Shown here piece after piece: positions 33,001-42,808 of a stretch of DNA of 64,000 nt. Source of the stretch: Nitzschia sp. DOCU1 (taxonomy: Eukaryota; Bacillariophyta; Bacillariophyceae; Bacillariales; Bacillariaceae). Location of the stretch: contig OX595986.1 in NCBI GenBank assembly GCA_951394045.1, forward strand, positions 2,819,534-2,883,533, given 5' to 3'. Each line of letters starts with the position of its first letter. Positions within the stretch are counted from its first letter, which is position 1. The notes under the pieces were generated by a model. The model made no database searches. It saw only the letters and a program-made list of their open reading frames with translations, and was not told the origin of the DNA. Made by a program: the position numbers and the translations under genes.

Positions 33001-34693
33001 AAGGTGCTCTGGTTGCATCCTCTTCAGTATTGGTAAGAATCAGGCACGAGGATATCGTTTCCGTAAGTGTCGGGTGAAAAATCAAATGGTTTAGCTGGAG
33101 TAGAGCTGCCAGTACGGGAACCGCCCTGAGGCTTGCGCCATCCGATGCAGATACGAATCGAATCAAATGCTGCGACATTGCCTTAAGGAAAACAAAGTTT
33201 TGGTCCCCAGCGTCGTCGCTGGACGGGAGATATACATCGTACTTCAGCACCAGTTTGAGACAATCGTCGAGCGAGGAGAAGAGTATCACCGCAAAGGTCT
33301 CACTCTCACTTGATTGAATATGCCGCGTTGATCTCACCATTGGAGCGGTAAGTTTGGCAAAGAAAGAGAACTGAAGTTGTACAATCTTCTTGTTCGCAGT
33401 CTTTCTCTTCGTTGCTTTTTCCTTCGCGTTGTCTTTCTGGGTTAGAATGGCATTGGTTTGTCTGATGAAACCTTCCAAGAGTAGCGGTATGATTCTGACA
33501 ATTGATGTCAATGGCGACGTGGCACCCGCATGGGTCGAGATTTCGCTTGAAGTGAACGCATCTTCTATAAGGGCCAGGAGGCTCTCCTGGTAACAGAAGA
33601 ACGACTTGGTCGGACTTGATGTCTCCTTCTTGTCAGTCTCGGGGTCCTCAACCTGCATGGGTTCAATGCTTTTGTCGTCACCAAGCTCATTTAGGTCGGG
33701 TAGTACCAGTTGTAAGGAGCGAAAGCCGTCGATGTGGTGTTCAAGATTGTAAATTCCATCGTCGATAAGAGCTCGGACTAACACTTGCGCAGATTCCCCC
33801 GACGTCGCAAATATATTGGACAGCGACGATAGCGTGTTTAGTCGAACCAAGGACTGAAAGGCCTTCTTGGGATTCGCTTTCTTGAGTGTTTCTTGCAAAA
33901 GCTCCAACGTGGCCAGTGTCATTTTGGCGTGCCTAATGCCCACAGGCAGGCCTGGATCCGACGGGACCCGCTCTCCAATCAACGGAAGAAGAGATCCACA
34001 CACCGTATCAAATGGTGGTCGATACAAATACTCAACCCAAAGGCAATAACACATTGCTGCCATTTCGCCACCACCAGTGGAATCCGTGACATCATCTGGA
34101 TCTGTCAGCGCGAGGGAACCAGCAAGTGCCACAAGCTTGTGTAGAGTGCTCAGGGAAAAATGGCTCGAGAGTCCTTGGCTTTTCGTCGCCACCACCTGAT
34201 CATTCGTCTTGCTCTCCAGCAAGAACTTGGTACATTCCGATAAAATCTGCCATTCTAGATCCATTGACCTCGTCGTACGATCGAATGCCGACGTTGACGA
34301 CCGCAGCACCCCTTTGATGGCCCAGGGAAGGAGTAAATCAGCGATATCTCGAGTAGAAATAATCCCCTGTTGTTGTTTGACTGATGATGCTTCGTTGCTC
34401 AGAGTTACCAAGAGACGACGAGCGACATTGCTCACGTCAGATTCCGGGGCGTCAACCGTTCCTTGGTTATCGTCGTTTCCGATTTTTCGTTTCCGTGTAT
34501 GCTCGAGGAACATCACGACCATGGAGAACAAGTCTTCACCATTCTTTCCCATCTTCTCAGGCGATTCCACTCTTTCTTGTGATTGCCCCAGCGACAGAAA
34601 GGGATTGCCAGCCCAACGCGGTGCCGACGGTTCAAATTCCTCGGATGCTTCTGATGTCCGACTGGACGACCGCTTTCGTTTCGATCGCGCCAT
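30050..34693 (-). CDS. URB2: Nucleolar pre-ribosome protein URB2/NPA2
   Basis: A single uninterrupted exon of 1,547 aa from the ATG at 34693. The N-terminus is basic and Ser-rich (MARSKRKRSSSRTSE). The bulk is helical-repeat-like, as in URB1/URB2. The C-terminal ~120 residues carry the family domain: SRLCELLLPHGEVYKKHVLCLVVEF, LRASLAPALYCLFDILQ, and the end LLRTVHENYKKQHVYKG. Known role of the family: a component of early pre-60S particles with URB1, NOP8 and others, in 27S rRNA processing. Long ORFs without introns are not unusual in this window. It diverges from the LAMMER kinase gene across about 700 bp. Confidence 0.85.
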   Translation of the reverse strand: MARSKRKRSSSRTSEASEEFEPSAPRWAGNPFLSLGQSQERVESPEKMGKNGEDLFSMVVMFLEHTRKRKIGNDDNQGTVDAPESDVSNVARRLLVTLSNEASSVKQQQGIISTRDIADLLLPWAIKGVLRSSTSAFDRTTRSMDLEWQILSECTKFLLESKTNDQVVATKSQGLSSHFSLSTLHKLVALAGSLALTDPDDVTDSTGGGEMAAMCYCLWVEYLYRPPFDTVCGSLLPLIGERVPSDPGLPVGIRHAKMTLATLELLQETLKKANPKKAFQSLVRLNTLSSLSNIFATSGESAQVLVRALIDDGIYNLEHHIDGFRSLQLVLPDLNELGDDKSIEPMQVEDPETDKKETSSPTKSFFCYQESLLALIEDAFTSSEISTHAGATSPLTSIVRIIPLLLEGFIRQTNAILTQKDNAKEKATKRKTANKKIVQLQFSFFAKLTAPMVRSTRHIQSSESETFAVILFSSLDDCLKLVLKYDVYLPSSDDAGDQNFVFLKAMSQHLIRFVSASDGASLRAVPVLAALLQLNHLIFHPTLTETISSCLILTNTEEDATRAPFEVVDFFCTIISTYRKLRQLDSMCGAVVKASSCLLDRKDASDLMSLSRLVQDDNVRSAFGEAVQSSPIQQTKQIVSDFNEWIVTTFATTSDDANYAALNAATSLVVGTFCLLLQNIRIDSSSALELRPLCSVIASSSIETLMAETRSLESVNFLGRQGILLCGWTIDLKNRCDFWLQNSRERDEEINESFRIPDAVTRILAEAIKAMSTNSMFSTNAAMEEIQFLACHRLEQLHASTHEKQRVAFATDAEEFGFALDLQETREIATFALKSLMGDNNEESQSFRRRWDNLARLIASWAPYVDDEDMKGFLSCFFARISDEKAGDDDATILLLRDASFLEIPKVHKCFGVAGFSVTARLIKRAVEGVSVYGVKLCDLAQAPGTHDWVTLGSAGMDEILERLITKTPTNQLFPEGSDHTLSGALHCLRLLNGLQGSVWDSGDASVDYYVESCLRLDYVCRCIASTRHKHQGLSIDLVASLRSTLSRLLEESGAAIKDSLSSSKFLSFLFHSTINTMKNIPVSSPARQNLLKSTGALIKHLFGSTPANNDLSEFVPLIMRLYQKDCISLGDPQRLILTSFGFSIISSLLKNEQSTKFDGARDIIDDICSCVWNSAIAFTFGESNSDFQLRHASISFIAELLRNGTNSGLTTDSIETIGARLVESSRNVASSKSPNEDMEYISYLVACFASGNPAKEPRQLLFSIFAKANVVLPDIMHNVVCDLAMGMDTGELQEALRMLISVEDARSILLPRLQILRLIILNATSQEQMHAISVYSPQIFSLALGAITPNGNDDGVQQAVDLIQDMASNRDFMSMRERELCLIFAHIVGTMRTTVDTKTVSNTIFDSCFSIVSFMLQRFSKQLFQCIPSVINCLCVMLGQCLYAEVEDTVASDRANKFSRLCELLLPHGEVYKKHVLCLVVEFVEAMKRDMNPTLRASLAPALYCLFDILQQHETVQLNSMLDDMGRALLRTVHENYKKQHVYKGQ

Positions 34694-35393
34694 TTTCAAT
34701 TCGTTTTGTAGCAAAGTAAGAGTTTAGCGAGACAAACAGCAGAGGGTAATTTGCAGCTTCATTCTCACAGCGTCGCAACCTACTGCTAGAGCTCTTTGAG
34801 ATAGCAAGAATGACTACGTTGTTGCTCCTCATCATCTCCCCTCGCCATCGACCGTCAAAGATTTTTTTGTTTGCTCGTCCGAAAAACGCGTGGTGGCAAA
34901 TTTCCCCCCATCTCACGCCGACCTGTCGCGCGGAGGCAAGGACGTCGACGACCGATCCCGCCGTGCCTGAGTCATGAGCCCGTCTGTCCGACAGCGGCTA
35001 CATCATGTCGGGGGTGATCAATAAAAACCGACTCATTCGAGTCACACACTTTTGGCGCGAGGGGTATGTTGCGAACAATAATGTAAGTTGCCGGCGCGTG
35101 AAATTCGTACTGCACGCTACGAGCGAGGCAACCATAAATTGACGACGATGTGGTTGCACCTCAGGAAAGAAGGCTGCAGACGGCATTGCTGAAGTATCGA
35201 GGGACCCTATCCTGACCCTCACGGCCTTCATAAAGCTATCGGGGACAGGAGAGAACCTCTGTGGACTAGACTTTGCTCGGGGGGCTGGGATTGGCGTGCA
35301 CAGGGACATCGAAGGCAAGGCGAATTTTGTTTGATTGGAGGACGTGTTTGACAACATCTGGCAGGGCGTCAGTGGATACGAGAGTAAAATATT
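34694..35393. promoter_or_regulatory. Divergent promoter region URB2/LAMMER kinase
   Basis: 700 bp containing both 5' UTRs and promoters. Minus-strand frames across the region are open but lack coding character. No specific element identified. Confidence 0.4.
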
Positions 35394-37378
35394 ATGGCAT
35401 CTCGGGAAGAAGGGCGGCGGCGGCCCTCTCAGGAGAGTGCAAATCACCGTCGCACACACCATGATCGGCACCAAAACCGCCCTGTCGACGATCGGAAACA
35501 ATCGGGCCATCATCGTCAGTCGCCTCGTCCCCAGGCCATGCAACAAAATCAACAACAACCAGAAGCGCCGCTGCTGCTTCCTCCACCACCAAATTATCCA
35601 CCACCGGCGATGTCAACTGCAGCTCGTCATCGAAATGATCGAAACCGAGGTCGAAATTCGCACTCTTCGAGCCCATCGAATCGATCAGGAAGCAGTAATA
35701 GTAGGAGGCATCATCGGCATCGGGGAGCTAAACGCCGACGACTCGACGACAATGATGAGCGTGGATCACAGTCTCACGGAAGTGGAGATGAAGGACGAAG
35801 AAGGCGTCGGCCAAGGAGGCGTAGAAGGCGACGATCACCTTCGTCATCTCCTCCAAAAGCTGGGCAATCGGAATCGCCAAGGCGACGGGGCTCTCGATCC
35901 CCTCCACCCCGAAGGCGACGAAGATCGCCCTCCAGAAATAACGACGAAAACGCAAATAGACGAGGCGGAAGGCGAGCACCGACGAATCGTTCCGACGACA
36001 GTTTAATTTCTTCCTCTCCCGACACCGGAAATAGGAGGGGCAGACGACGGAAGAGACGACGTCGACCTTCTCGACGGCGGCACGGAGATCGTAGAGGAAG
36101 TCGCTCTCCAGCTTCAGAAGCACGTCGCGGTGCTCCAGTAGCTAACGACGTGGCTCCTCGAGCTGGTGTCGTTAGCGATGACGACTTTCATGGCTTGCCC
36201 GCTGCTGCTCGGCCAACGAGACAGAATGAAGTGACTGCTGGACGGGCACCCGGGGCTGCCAAGAAGCGAAGTAGTCATTCTTCTAGTCACGATGACACTA
36301 TTGGCCATTTCAAGGGGCGAGAAGGCACTGTCATTGCAAACCGCTATCGTATTGAGCGCGAAGTGGGGGTCGGAACTTTTGGCAGAGTGGTAGAGTGTCT
36401 GGATTTGAAACGATTTTCTCGTTCAGGACGGCGGGATAGACAAGACAGTGTGGTCGCCATTAAGATTGTTCGTAATGTCAAGCGCTACTATGAATCGGCT
36501 CTTATTGAAGCCGATATCGTCGAAGACGTCAATCGCCGTGGCGGACGTGGTGTTTCGCACTGCGCTGTCATGTATGATGCCTTTACTTTCTCGGGGCATT
36601 ACTGCATGGTCTTTGAAAAGCTGGGTCCTTCCCTATATGACTTTCAGAAACGGCAAAAGTATCGGCCTTTTCCGCTCATGTGTGTTCGAGACTTCGCCAA
36701 ACAGCTGCTCGAAACGCTAGAGTTCTTGCACAGTTTTGGTCTCATTCACACTGATCTCAAGCCTGAGAATATTTTGCTGGTTAATGGCCGCGAAGTAACC
36801 TACAAGGGCCACACTATTCCAGAGTCTACTCGCATCAAAGTAATTGATTTTGGTGGTGCAACGTATGACAATGAGAAGAAGTCATCGGTCGTTAATACTC
36901 GCCAGTATAGAGCGCCTGAGGTAATTTTGGGGGTAGGTTGGAGCATGCCATCAGACTTGTGGTCCATTGGTAAGTTGAAGATCCCCATCATCGACACTGT
37001 CTACGGGACGTGGCGTTGTCTAACGGGTTTTCAATAGGCTGCATTTTGGCAGAGCTATACCAAGGAGAACTCTTGTTCGCAACGCACGACAACATAGAAC
37101 ACTTGGCGTTGATTGAACAAGTAGTTGGGCCCTTCCCACGCCGAATGCTGAAGCGTGCCAAGAACACACAGCTCGTCGATGAGGCTTTTGATAGCATGGG
37201 GGCGCATCGAATGGAACGAAAACTTCCTCCGGAGAGCTTGGCCTATGTCAAGCGCATTGGATCGCTTGAATCGTTGACTAATGGAGCGGACCCATGGTTT
37301 CTACGTCTCTTGCGGCGTATCCTGGTCACGGATCCCGTTGAACGGGCGACGGCAAGGGAATGTTTGAGGAAACTATAG
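35394..37378 (+). CDS. LAMMER (CLK-type) dual-specificity kinase with RS domain
   Basis: Exons 35394-36969 and 37038-37378 with a 68-bp phase-1 intron give 638 aa. Residues ~1-300 are rich in Arg, Ser, Pro and Gln, including runs of Arg and RS/SP dipeptides, which target the kinase to splicing speckles and keep several frames open by composition. The kinase domain is clear: Gly-rich loop VGVGTFGRV, VAIKIVR with the Lys, HTDLKPENILL (catalytic loop), DFGGA at the Mg site and APEVILG. The LAMMER signature EHLAMMERILG appears as EHLALIEQVVG in exon 2. Expected role: phosphorylation of SR splicing factors in the nucleus. Confidence 0.95.
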
Positions 37379-38247
37379 GCTCCTTGTCCAGTGCAGGGCT
37401 GGTCAGTATGGCTTCTTGTGGCCAATACCTACCATTGCGAGGAAGGACGATTGCGGTGGTGGGTCGGCACAATGCATTGGAGTTCACGCGGTTATACCTT
37501 CACCGCCGAATGCTACTTATTCATAAGGTCCGCATGCTTTGGTAGTATTCTTACCATGACCCCAATAATTTCAGTAAAGTATAAATGAAGTTAGACCGTT
37601 GGATTTTCTGTACCAGAAGAAAATCAAAATTCTTAAATCACTGGTAAGGAGTCTCCTTTGTGGGGAAGGTACTCGTTGGCTACTATTGAATGGCACGCTC
37701 CAGCTGGGCGTGTTGCTTTGTAGTTTACCACGTATTACCACGTATCCTTTTCTCGACTACCTGTTTACCTATAGTCAAATCAACGTGGAGTACGCATCAC
37801 CTAGCTAGCAACTACCTTGACGCCAGAAGAAGATCAATATCTTTCGCTCGGCGGAAACATATTTGTCACCTCTACTACCGGTAGTAAGACAACAGTCTTC
37901 AAGCATTCGACACATTAGGCATCTACACCTATCCTGATATCTCTCCATCCGCGTATCGCGCGGCGCCGCGCGGCACTGCCTCCACGCCACCTCCCTTCGT
38001 TTTTTGCGGAGATTGCTGTTGCTGCCTCACAATGGCAGTCGAGTTTTGGTCTCGAACCAAACATTGATAGCAGTCGTATTATCATCCGCGTTTCGTCTCG
38101 TTGGACAATACTCGTGAGGGTGAGGACATTGTGCTAGATAGGTGAGATTTCACTCTTCGGTTCGGTATTTCTGCTTGGTGTCTCAGCCGGCCGCTAGCGA
38201 TCGAATTCCTCACAACATATCTTTCATTGAACAGACCTTGTGTAAAC
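37379..38247. other. Intergenic with a GC-rich palindrome
   Basis: About 870 bp between two plus-strand genes. The most visible structure is the GC-rich palindrome gcgcggcgccgcgc near 37958-37971, and a short ctactaccggtagtaag inverted stretch near 37874. No coding sequence recognised. Confidence 0.45.
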
Positions 38248-38454
38248 ATGCCGGTCCCGCGACGACGAAAATCCCAAGGAGTGGGGGCCCTCTTCAAGTC
38301 TCCGATGCTACTATTCAAGATCCTTGACATTGACTTTGTCTTCCAGAAAACAAAGACTCTGTTATATTACGGCTTCGCGCCAGGCGTGGTAGTACTGGGA
38401 ATGTTTATGGAGCCGGCACCAGCGAGCTGGTTTGACCTTATAAATATATGGTAA
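38248..38454 (+). CDS. TOM7: TOM7-like mitochondrial import subunit
   Basis: A single short exon of 68 aa from ATG 38248. A basic N-terminus (PVPRRRKSQ) is followed by a segment leading into one hydrophobic helix: LLYYGFAPGVVVLGMFME. TOM7 proteins of other eukaryotes share the pattern of a hydrophobic single helix with the Tyr/Gly-Phe-x-Pro turn (..YGFIPLVI..LG) and a short Pro-containing tail; here PAPASWFDLINIW. Size, topology and the YGFxP turn support the call, but such small proteins are easily over-matched, so I rate it moderate. In the TOM complex it modulates assembly in the mitochondrial outer membrane. Confidence 0.5.
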   Translation: MPVPRRRKSQGVGALFKSPMLLFKILDIDFVFQKTKTLLYYGFAPGVVVLGMFMEPAPASWFDLINIW

Positions 38455-39374
38455 ATCAGCGCCGCAGGAGTGGCGTCGAACATTTTGGGGCCGACAAATT
38501 GAATGGAGTGTCCTCGCCAATCTAAATGCAAACGGGTGTCACGGGAACTAGCAACCGCACTTTTGCCTCTTCAAGCTAATGTGGCGAGAATTTCTTTGAT
38601 GAATGTAATTTCAACGAGATAGACATTATGTTCTTTTTATACAAGACGTTGCTGCATGTTCAAAGTAATACTCTGGGTCGGAGTGCCTCTAGCGAGCCCA
38701 CGAACATCACCTTTTTAATTAGTATTCGATCCAAAGAATCGTTCAGCACTAGTAACCGGAGGCAACATGCCATTGCCGTTTGATTTCAGGCAAGTTCTAC
38801 AAAATTTGGGTCGCCGCTATTAAGTCTATTGCCTCCTGCAAAGTGTGCTCATGACAGTAATTCGATTCCTTGATTGTTTTCTGAGGGTTGATGTCGGTAG
38901 TCCAGTCGAATGAGTCATAACCTTTGTTAACGAACGACGCGGTACATCGAGAGATCGCTAAATTCTCAAGAAAAATTTACATTAAAGGCGTTTCCGGTAG
39001 AACGACAGACGCTACAATATTTACGTAATGAAAAACCACCAAGGATTGACGGAGTTTAAAGAAGCTTTTGTCATCCCGACGCCCAACTGAAGGAGATACC
39101 GATATCGGGTGAATACGGGGATGCAGCAGCAACGACTTCGTCTCCATGGGACGACGACGGAAATGGCCGAAAGTACCCCACGGACCAAACAATCTTCAAC
39201 CTACTCGTAGCAGGACTTGACTGCAGAGTCCACAGCCCACATCTGGCAGTGTCGCCCCTTCTGTATCTCCAACTTACGGTCTTATTTGAGTCGGGTCCAG
39301 CCTGCGATTTGTTACGACGAGTGCTCGGCTTATTGTTGATTGTGAATTGAATATTACTGTACTCTGTCATCAAC
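38455..39374. other. Intergenic, nothing recognised
   Basis: About 920 bp before the polyQ protein gene. No supported ORF, repeat or motif. Confidence 0.35.
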
Positions 39375-41725
39375 ATGAGCGCAGCGCAAGCAGCTAGTTT
39401 CAGCAACGGCCCTGGCCCCGGCAAGAAAGCCGTCCATGTGAAGGTAAGCACTGGTAAATTCCTTCGTCCCGCTGTTCGTTCAGTGTAAATTGGCCCGTCG
39501 GATTACGAATGTCTAGTCGATAACTCAATGGGGAGAGAATGGCCTTTCATAAATCTACTAGCTTGCGACGAAAGAGTAACTCTTGATGAAATGGATATCA
39601 AGAAGCGAGTCTGAAAATTAACAACGACGGCTCCTTTTTGTGAGCGGACTGAGTTTAGTACAATGACTTCATCTTTGATGATGACCGGCCGAAAGACTTT
39701 TTGAAGGATGACTACAAAGGCATTGAACAGGGTCATGGTCTTCCTTTTTTCTCGCTGTACATCCTACGGCCTTCCCGTAGGCGAGCAATGGTCCAAGTGC
39801 CTTTGGCGCCGGTTAGATGCCATTTTCGATGAAGAAAGCAGTGACCGCACGGACGGTTTTCCTCTTCTGGGCCTGGACGTACCAGTACATACGGTTATGT
39901 GGCGGTTGTTGGTCGCACTTTTGTTTTTCGAGGCCTATGGAATTCTCGTCGCCGGGATCGCTGGGGCAATTATTTTCTGTCACTCTGGACACGTCGCCGA
40001 ATCCGCGCGCGTGCTAGTGTATGCACTTCTACGATGGTTTGTACTCTACTTTAAACCTTGATTGTCTCACTTTTTGGCTTGTCTTGTTGCATCTCTTAGT
40101 GGGCTGGAAAGACAATCGCCCTGGGAACATTTCCTTCTGCAGAGGCGGATGAGAAATGTGCTCGCGCCAAAGCTTTGACTCGAGCATGGCGTAGTACCAT
40201 GCGACCAAAACCCAGCAGGGATTGGGTCATGGTGGAACTAGAGCGTCTTGGAGTTCGAGTCGTCAGCGGCCGGTTAGGTCGAAAGGCGGGAGAGGAGGAT
40301 GATATAGTGGAACCGCCGCCGCCGCCGCCAGCGAAGAAGCCGAGTGGTACGTATACATCATTGCGGCCAATTTGAATGTATTAACACATTGAAGCCTAAC
40401 TTCTCTCACGTCGGACACGGCGAAAATATAGGTTCGAGCCAGGGAGGCGGGGGCGGGGGTGGAATGAACATGGGTTGGTCGTCGAATGCCGAACTAGACA
40501 ATCTTATGGCGCAACGCCGTTCTTCATCGCTTGGTCTGTCTATGATGAGTGATAGAGACCTGAACCGAAGAGGATCACTCAACTCGCTTGGTCCAGCATT
40601 GGGTCTGGATTGCAATGATCCAACGATGCCACCGCATCGTCCCTTGGTCGGAGGTGGCTCAGCGGCTGCTTATGAGGCCGCTAGAGCAGACCATTACGCT
40701 CAGAAGCGTGAAGAGCAACAAAGACGGGCGTCCGGTCTTGGACTAGGTATGGGGGGCGGCAACATGGGCGGTGGTGGGATGCAAATGGGCCTTTCTGTCA
40801 ACGCAAACCAGTAAGTACATTGTCGTTGGTGTGTTCCATGCTGAATGTTGTCTCAGGAGAACTGACTTAATCTTAATACCACCCGTTCTATTCAGGCACT
40901 ATGAGTAAGTTCACGGCGCAACCTGTCGGTTCGTGGAACGAATCGCTGAGTGAAACTAATTTGCCCTTTTTCTTTGCGGATTGTATCTACAGAATGCTGA
41001 AACTTCACCACATGAATCTGCTGAACGAGATTCAAGAGACGACATTGATGATGAACTTGTACCAACAACAACAATTGCAGCAGCAACAACAGCAGCTCCA
41101 GCAACAACAAGCTAGCGTCATGCAAGATCTCAGTACCGGTTCAGATCGTCGAAGATCCCTCGGTCTTGCAAGCGAACCTCCACCAGCACCGGCGCGACAG
41201 CAGTCAAAGGCGCCGGCTCCCGCCCCGGCTCCTAAGAAATCCAGCGGTGGTTCCAAGAAAAAGGCAGCAGCAGCCACTCCGGCAGCTAATCCGAATTCTG
41301 CTCTTCAGGAAGAGTTGCTCAAGAGTCAAATCGAACAAGAAGAGCTCGAGAAGAAGCTGAAGAAACTCAAGGAAGATATTGCGAAGCGCGAGAAGGAAGC
41401 TGAGGAACTGCAGAAAAAGGCGGACGAAGCAGCAGCCGCTGCCGCGGCTGCCAAGGAGGCTAATTCTGGGACCAAGCGACCCGCCGAAGAAGAAAAGACA
41501 GAAGAAGCGGATGTCAAAGAAGAGCCTCAGATTGAAAAATCTGAGGAGCCCGAGGCCAAGAAACTGAAAACGGAAGATACGGTAGAAACGGAGGCCGAGA
41601 AACAACAGCCAGAAGAAAATCCAACCCCAGAAGAAAATCCACCTTCAGAAGAAGCCCAGCAAGAGGAACAGAAGCCAACTGACGCCACCGAGAAGAAAGA
41701 AGAAAAAGAGGAAGACGCAGAATAG
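39375..41725 (+). CDS. AP2/integrase-like motif protein with polyQ and Glu/Lys coiled coil
   Basis: Five exons: 39375-39443, 40100-40346, 40432-40810, a 9-nt micro-exon 40896-40904, and 40993-41725, giving about 478 aa. The first intron is 656 bp, far longer than the others. Joined exons 1-2 encode VHVKWAGKTIALGTF, PSAEADEKCARAKALTRAW and RDWVMVELERLGVRV, resembling AP2/integrase DNA-binding motifs (LGTF..AEEA..A) seen in many diatom proteins. Exon 3 is Gly/Met-rich. The micro-exon adds HYE between MANANQ-type residues and MLKLHHMNLLNEIQETT, followed by polyQ, a Pro/Lys linker, and a long Glu/Lys coiled coil. Probably a DNA-binding regulator; target unknown. Confidence 0.7.
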
Positions 41726-42025
41726 TCGGATTAAGGCTCATGTAGTGGTTCGCCTGCGAGCCGCCTTTCTCCTAGCTAATGTGAAGATCACTGCCATAGG
41801 ATCCACTGAGTGGTAACTTCACGAATGATTACTACTAATCCGTCGATAAAAGTAGACAACTGGTACTTTTCTTTCAAGCATGCTAGCGAAAACATGAAAC
41901 GGCTGCTTCCTCTTTTTCGTAATCATCATCATTTTAGTTTACACATGCCGCCAACAAATTTAGCTCGCGCCATCATGGTCGAAAGACGCTGTACTTCGGT
42001 CGACATTTTCGGAAGGGGGCAATTT
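41726..42025. other. Convergent spacer
   Basis: 300 bp between the ends of the polyQ gene and the small membrane-protein gene; both 3' UTRs. No structure noted. Confidence 0.35.
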
Positions 42026-42387
42026 TTACTTTCCAGTTTCTCCTAGGTGGTTGGGTGGCACCAGCGGGAAAAAGTGGTGCGTGCCCACCATGGGTGGCAA
42101 TCCCTTGTAGGCTCGGATTTCGTTGACATCCTGCAACATGTCCTTTTCCGTCTTGACCCATTTATTTGCCGCCCAAGCTCCACCCAGAGTACATAGTACA
42201 TGCATCCATGGTTCTAAATTGTAAAAGAAACAGAAAGTGGTGTAAGTGGGTGGTAGTCGAAAGGCAAAATAAGGGTGCTGCACACAAGTTACGTACGTCG
42301 GGAGAGCGGAATTTTTTGGATCGAGTTGCTCATGCACTGAGCACCAAAGCCTAGCAATCCTCCCACGGCTGCTGTTGTGAAACCCAT
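42026..42387 (-). CDS. Small single-helix membrane protein
   Basis: Exons 42387-42297 and 42213-42026 with an 83-bp phase-1 intron give 92 aa. It begins MGFTTAAVGGLLGFGAQCM, a hydrophobic start, then SRQPWMHVLCTLGGAWAAN, a second hydrophobic stretch, then KWVKTEKDMLQDVNEIRAYK and a Pro-rich tail. The size and layout recall small accessory subunits of mitochondrial respiratory complexes (for example the NUXM type of complex I), but I see no diagnostic motif. It shares a 421-bp divergent promoter with the SNF2-like gene. Confidence 0.7.
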
Positions 42388-42808
42388 TTTGTGTCGTAAT
42401 GAACAAAAACGGCAAGAGATGAATCAAGAGGTACGATAGTCCTCGTTATTGGCCTTCGCTCTATCGCTTATTTCGACGGCGGCCTCGCCGCTGGCCGCCA
42501 TCGTCGTCCGACCACCGAAAACGACGAAGCACAACGCACGCGCGGGAAGCGATCACGAGAGCGGAGACTTCGAAGTCCATTGAGTCAAATTGAAGACGAC
42601 TCCTTCGACTCAGAGTCTTTCTTTCAAACTTTACGACGGACAGACGAAAATTCAAATATCGACCGGCGACACCCTGAACACATCACTTCTCAAACGTCCA
42701 TTTTCCAATCCGGCCAACATCGTCTCCGTTCTGTTTTATGAACCCCTCACTGACCTTATCATCTAGTAGAATTCAACAATCGATCGGCCACAAGCGCAAA
42801 ACAGCATC
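42388..42808. promoter_or_regulatory. Divergent promoter region
   Basis: 421 bp between the start codons of the small membrane-protein gene and the SNF2-like gene. CG-rich in its first half (about 42475-42560). No element identified. Confidence 0.35.

Noticed and set aside
34998..35558. 187-codon minus-strand frame between URB2 and the kinase
   Set aside because: No family resemblance, overlaps the kinase start and has weak coding composition.
35335..36123. Overlapping ORFs in other frames and on the minus strand across the kinase RS domain
   Set aside because: Arg/Ser-rich codon composition leaves all frames open; the kinase frame continues into a canonical catalytic domain.
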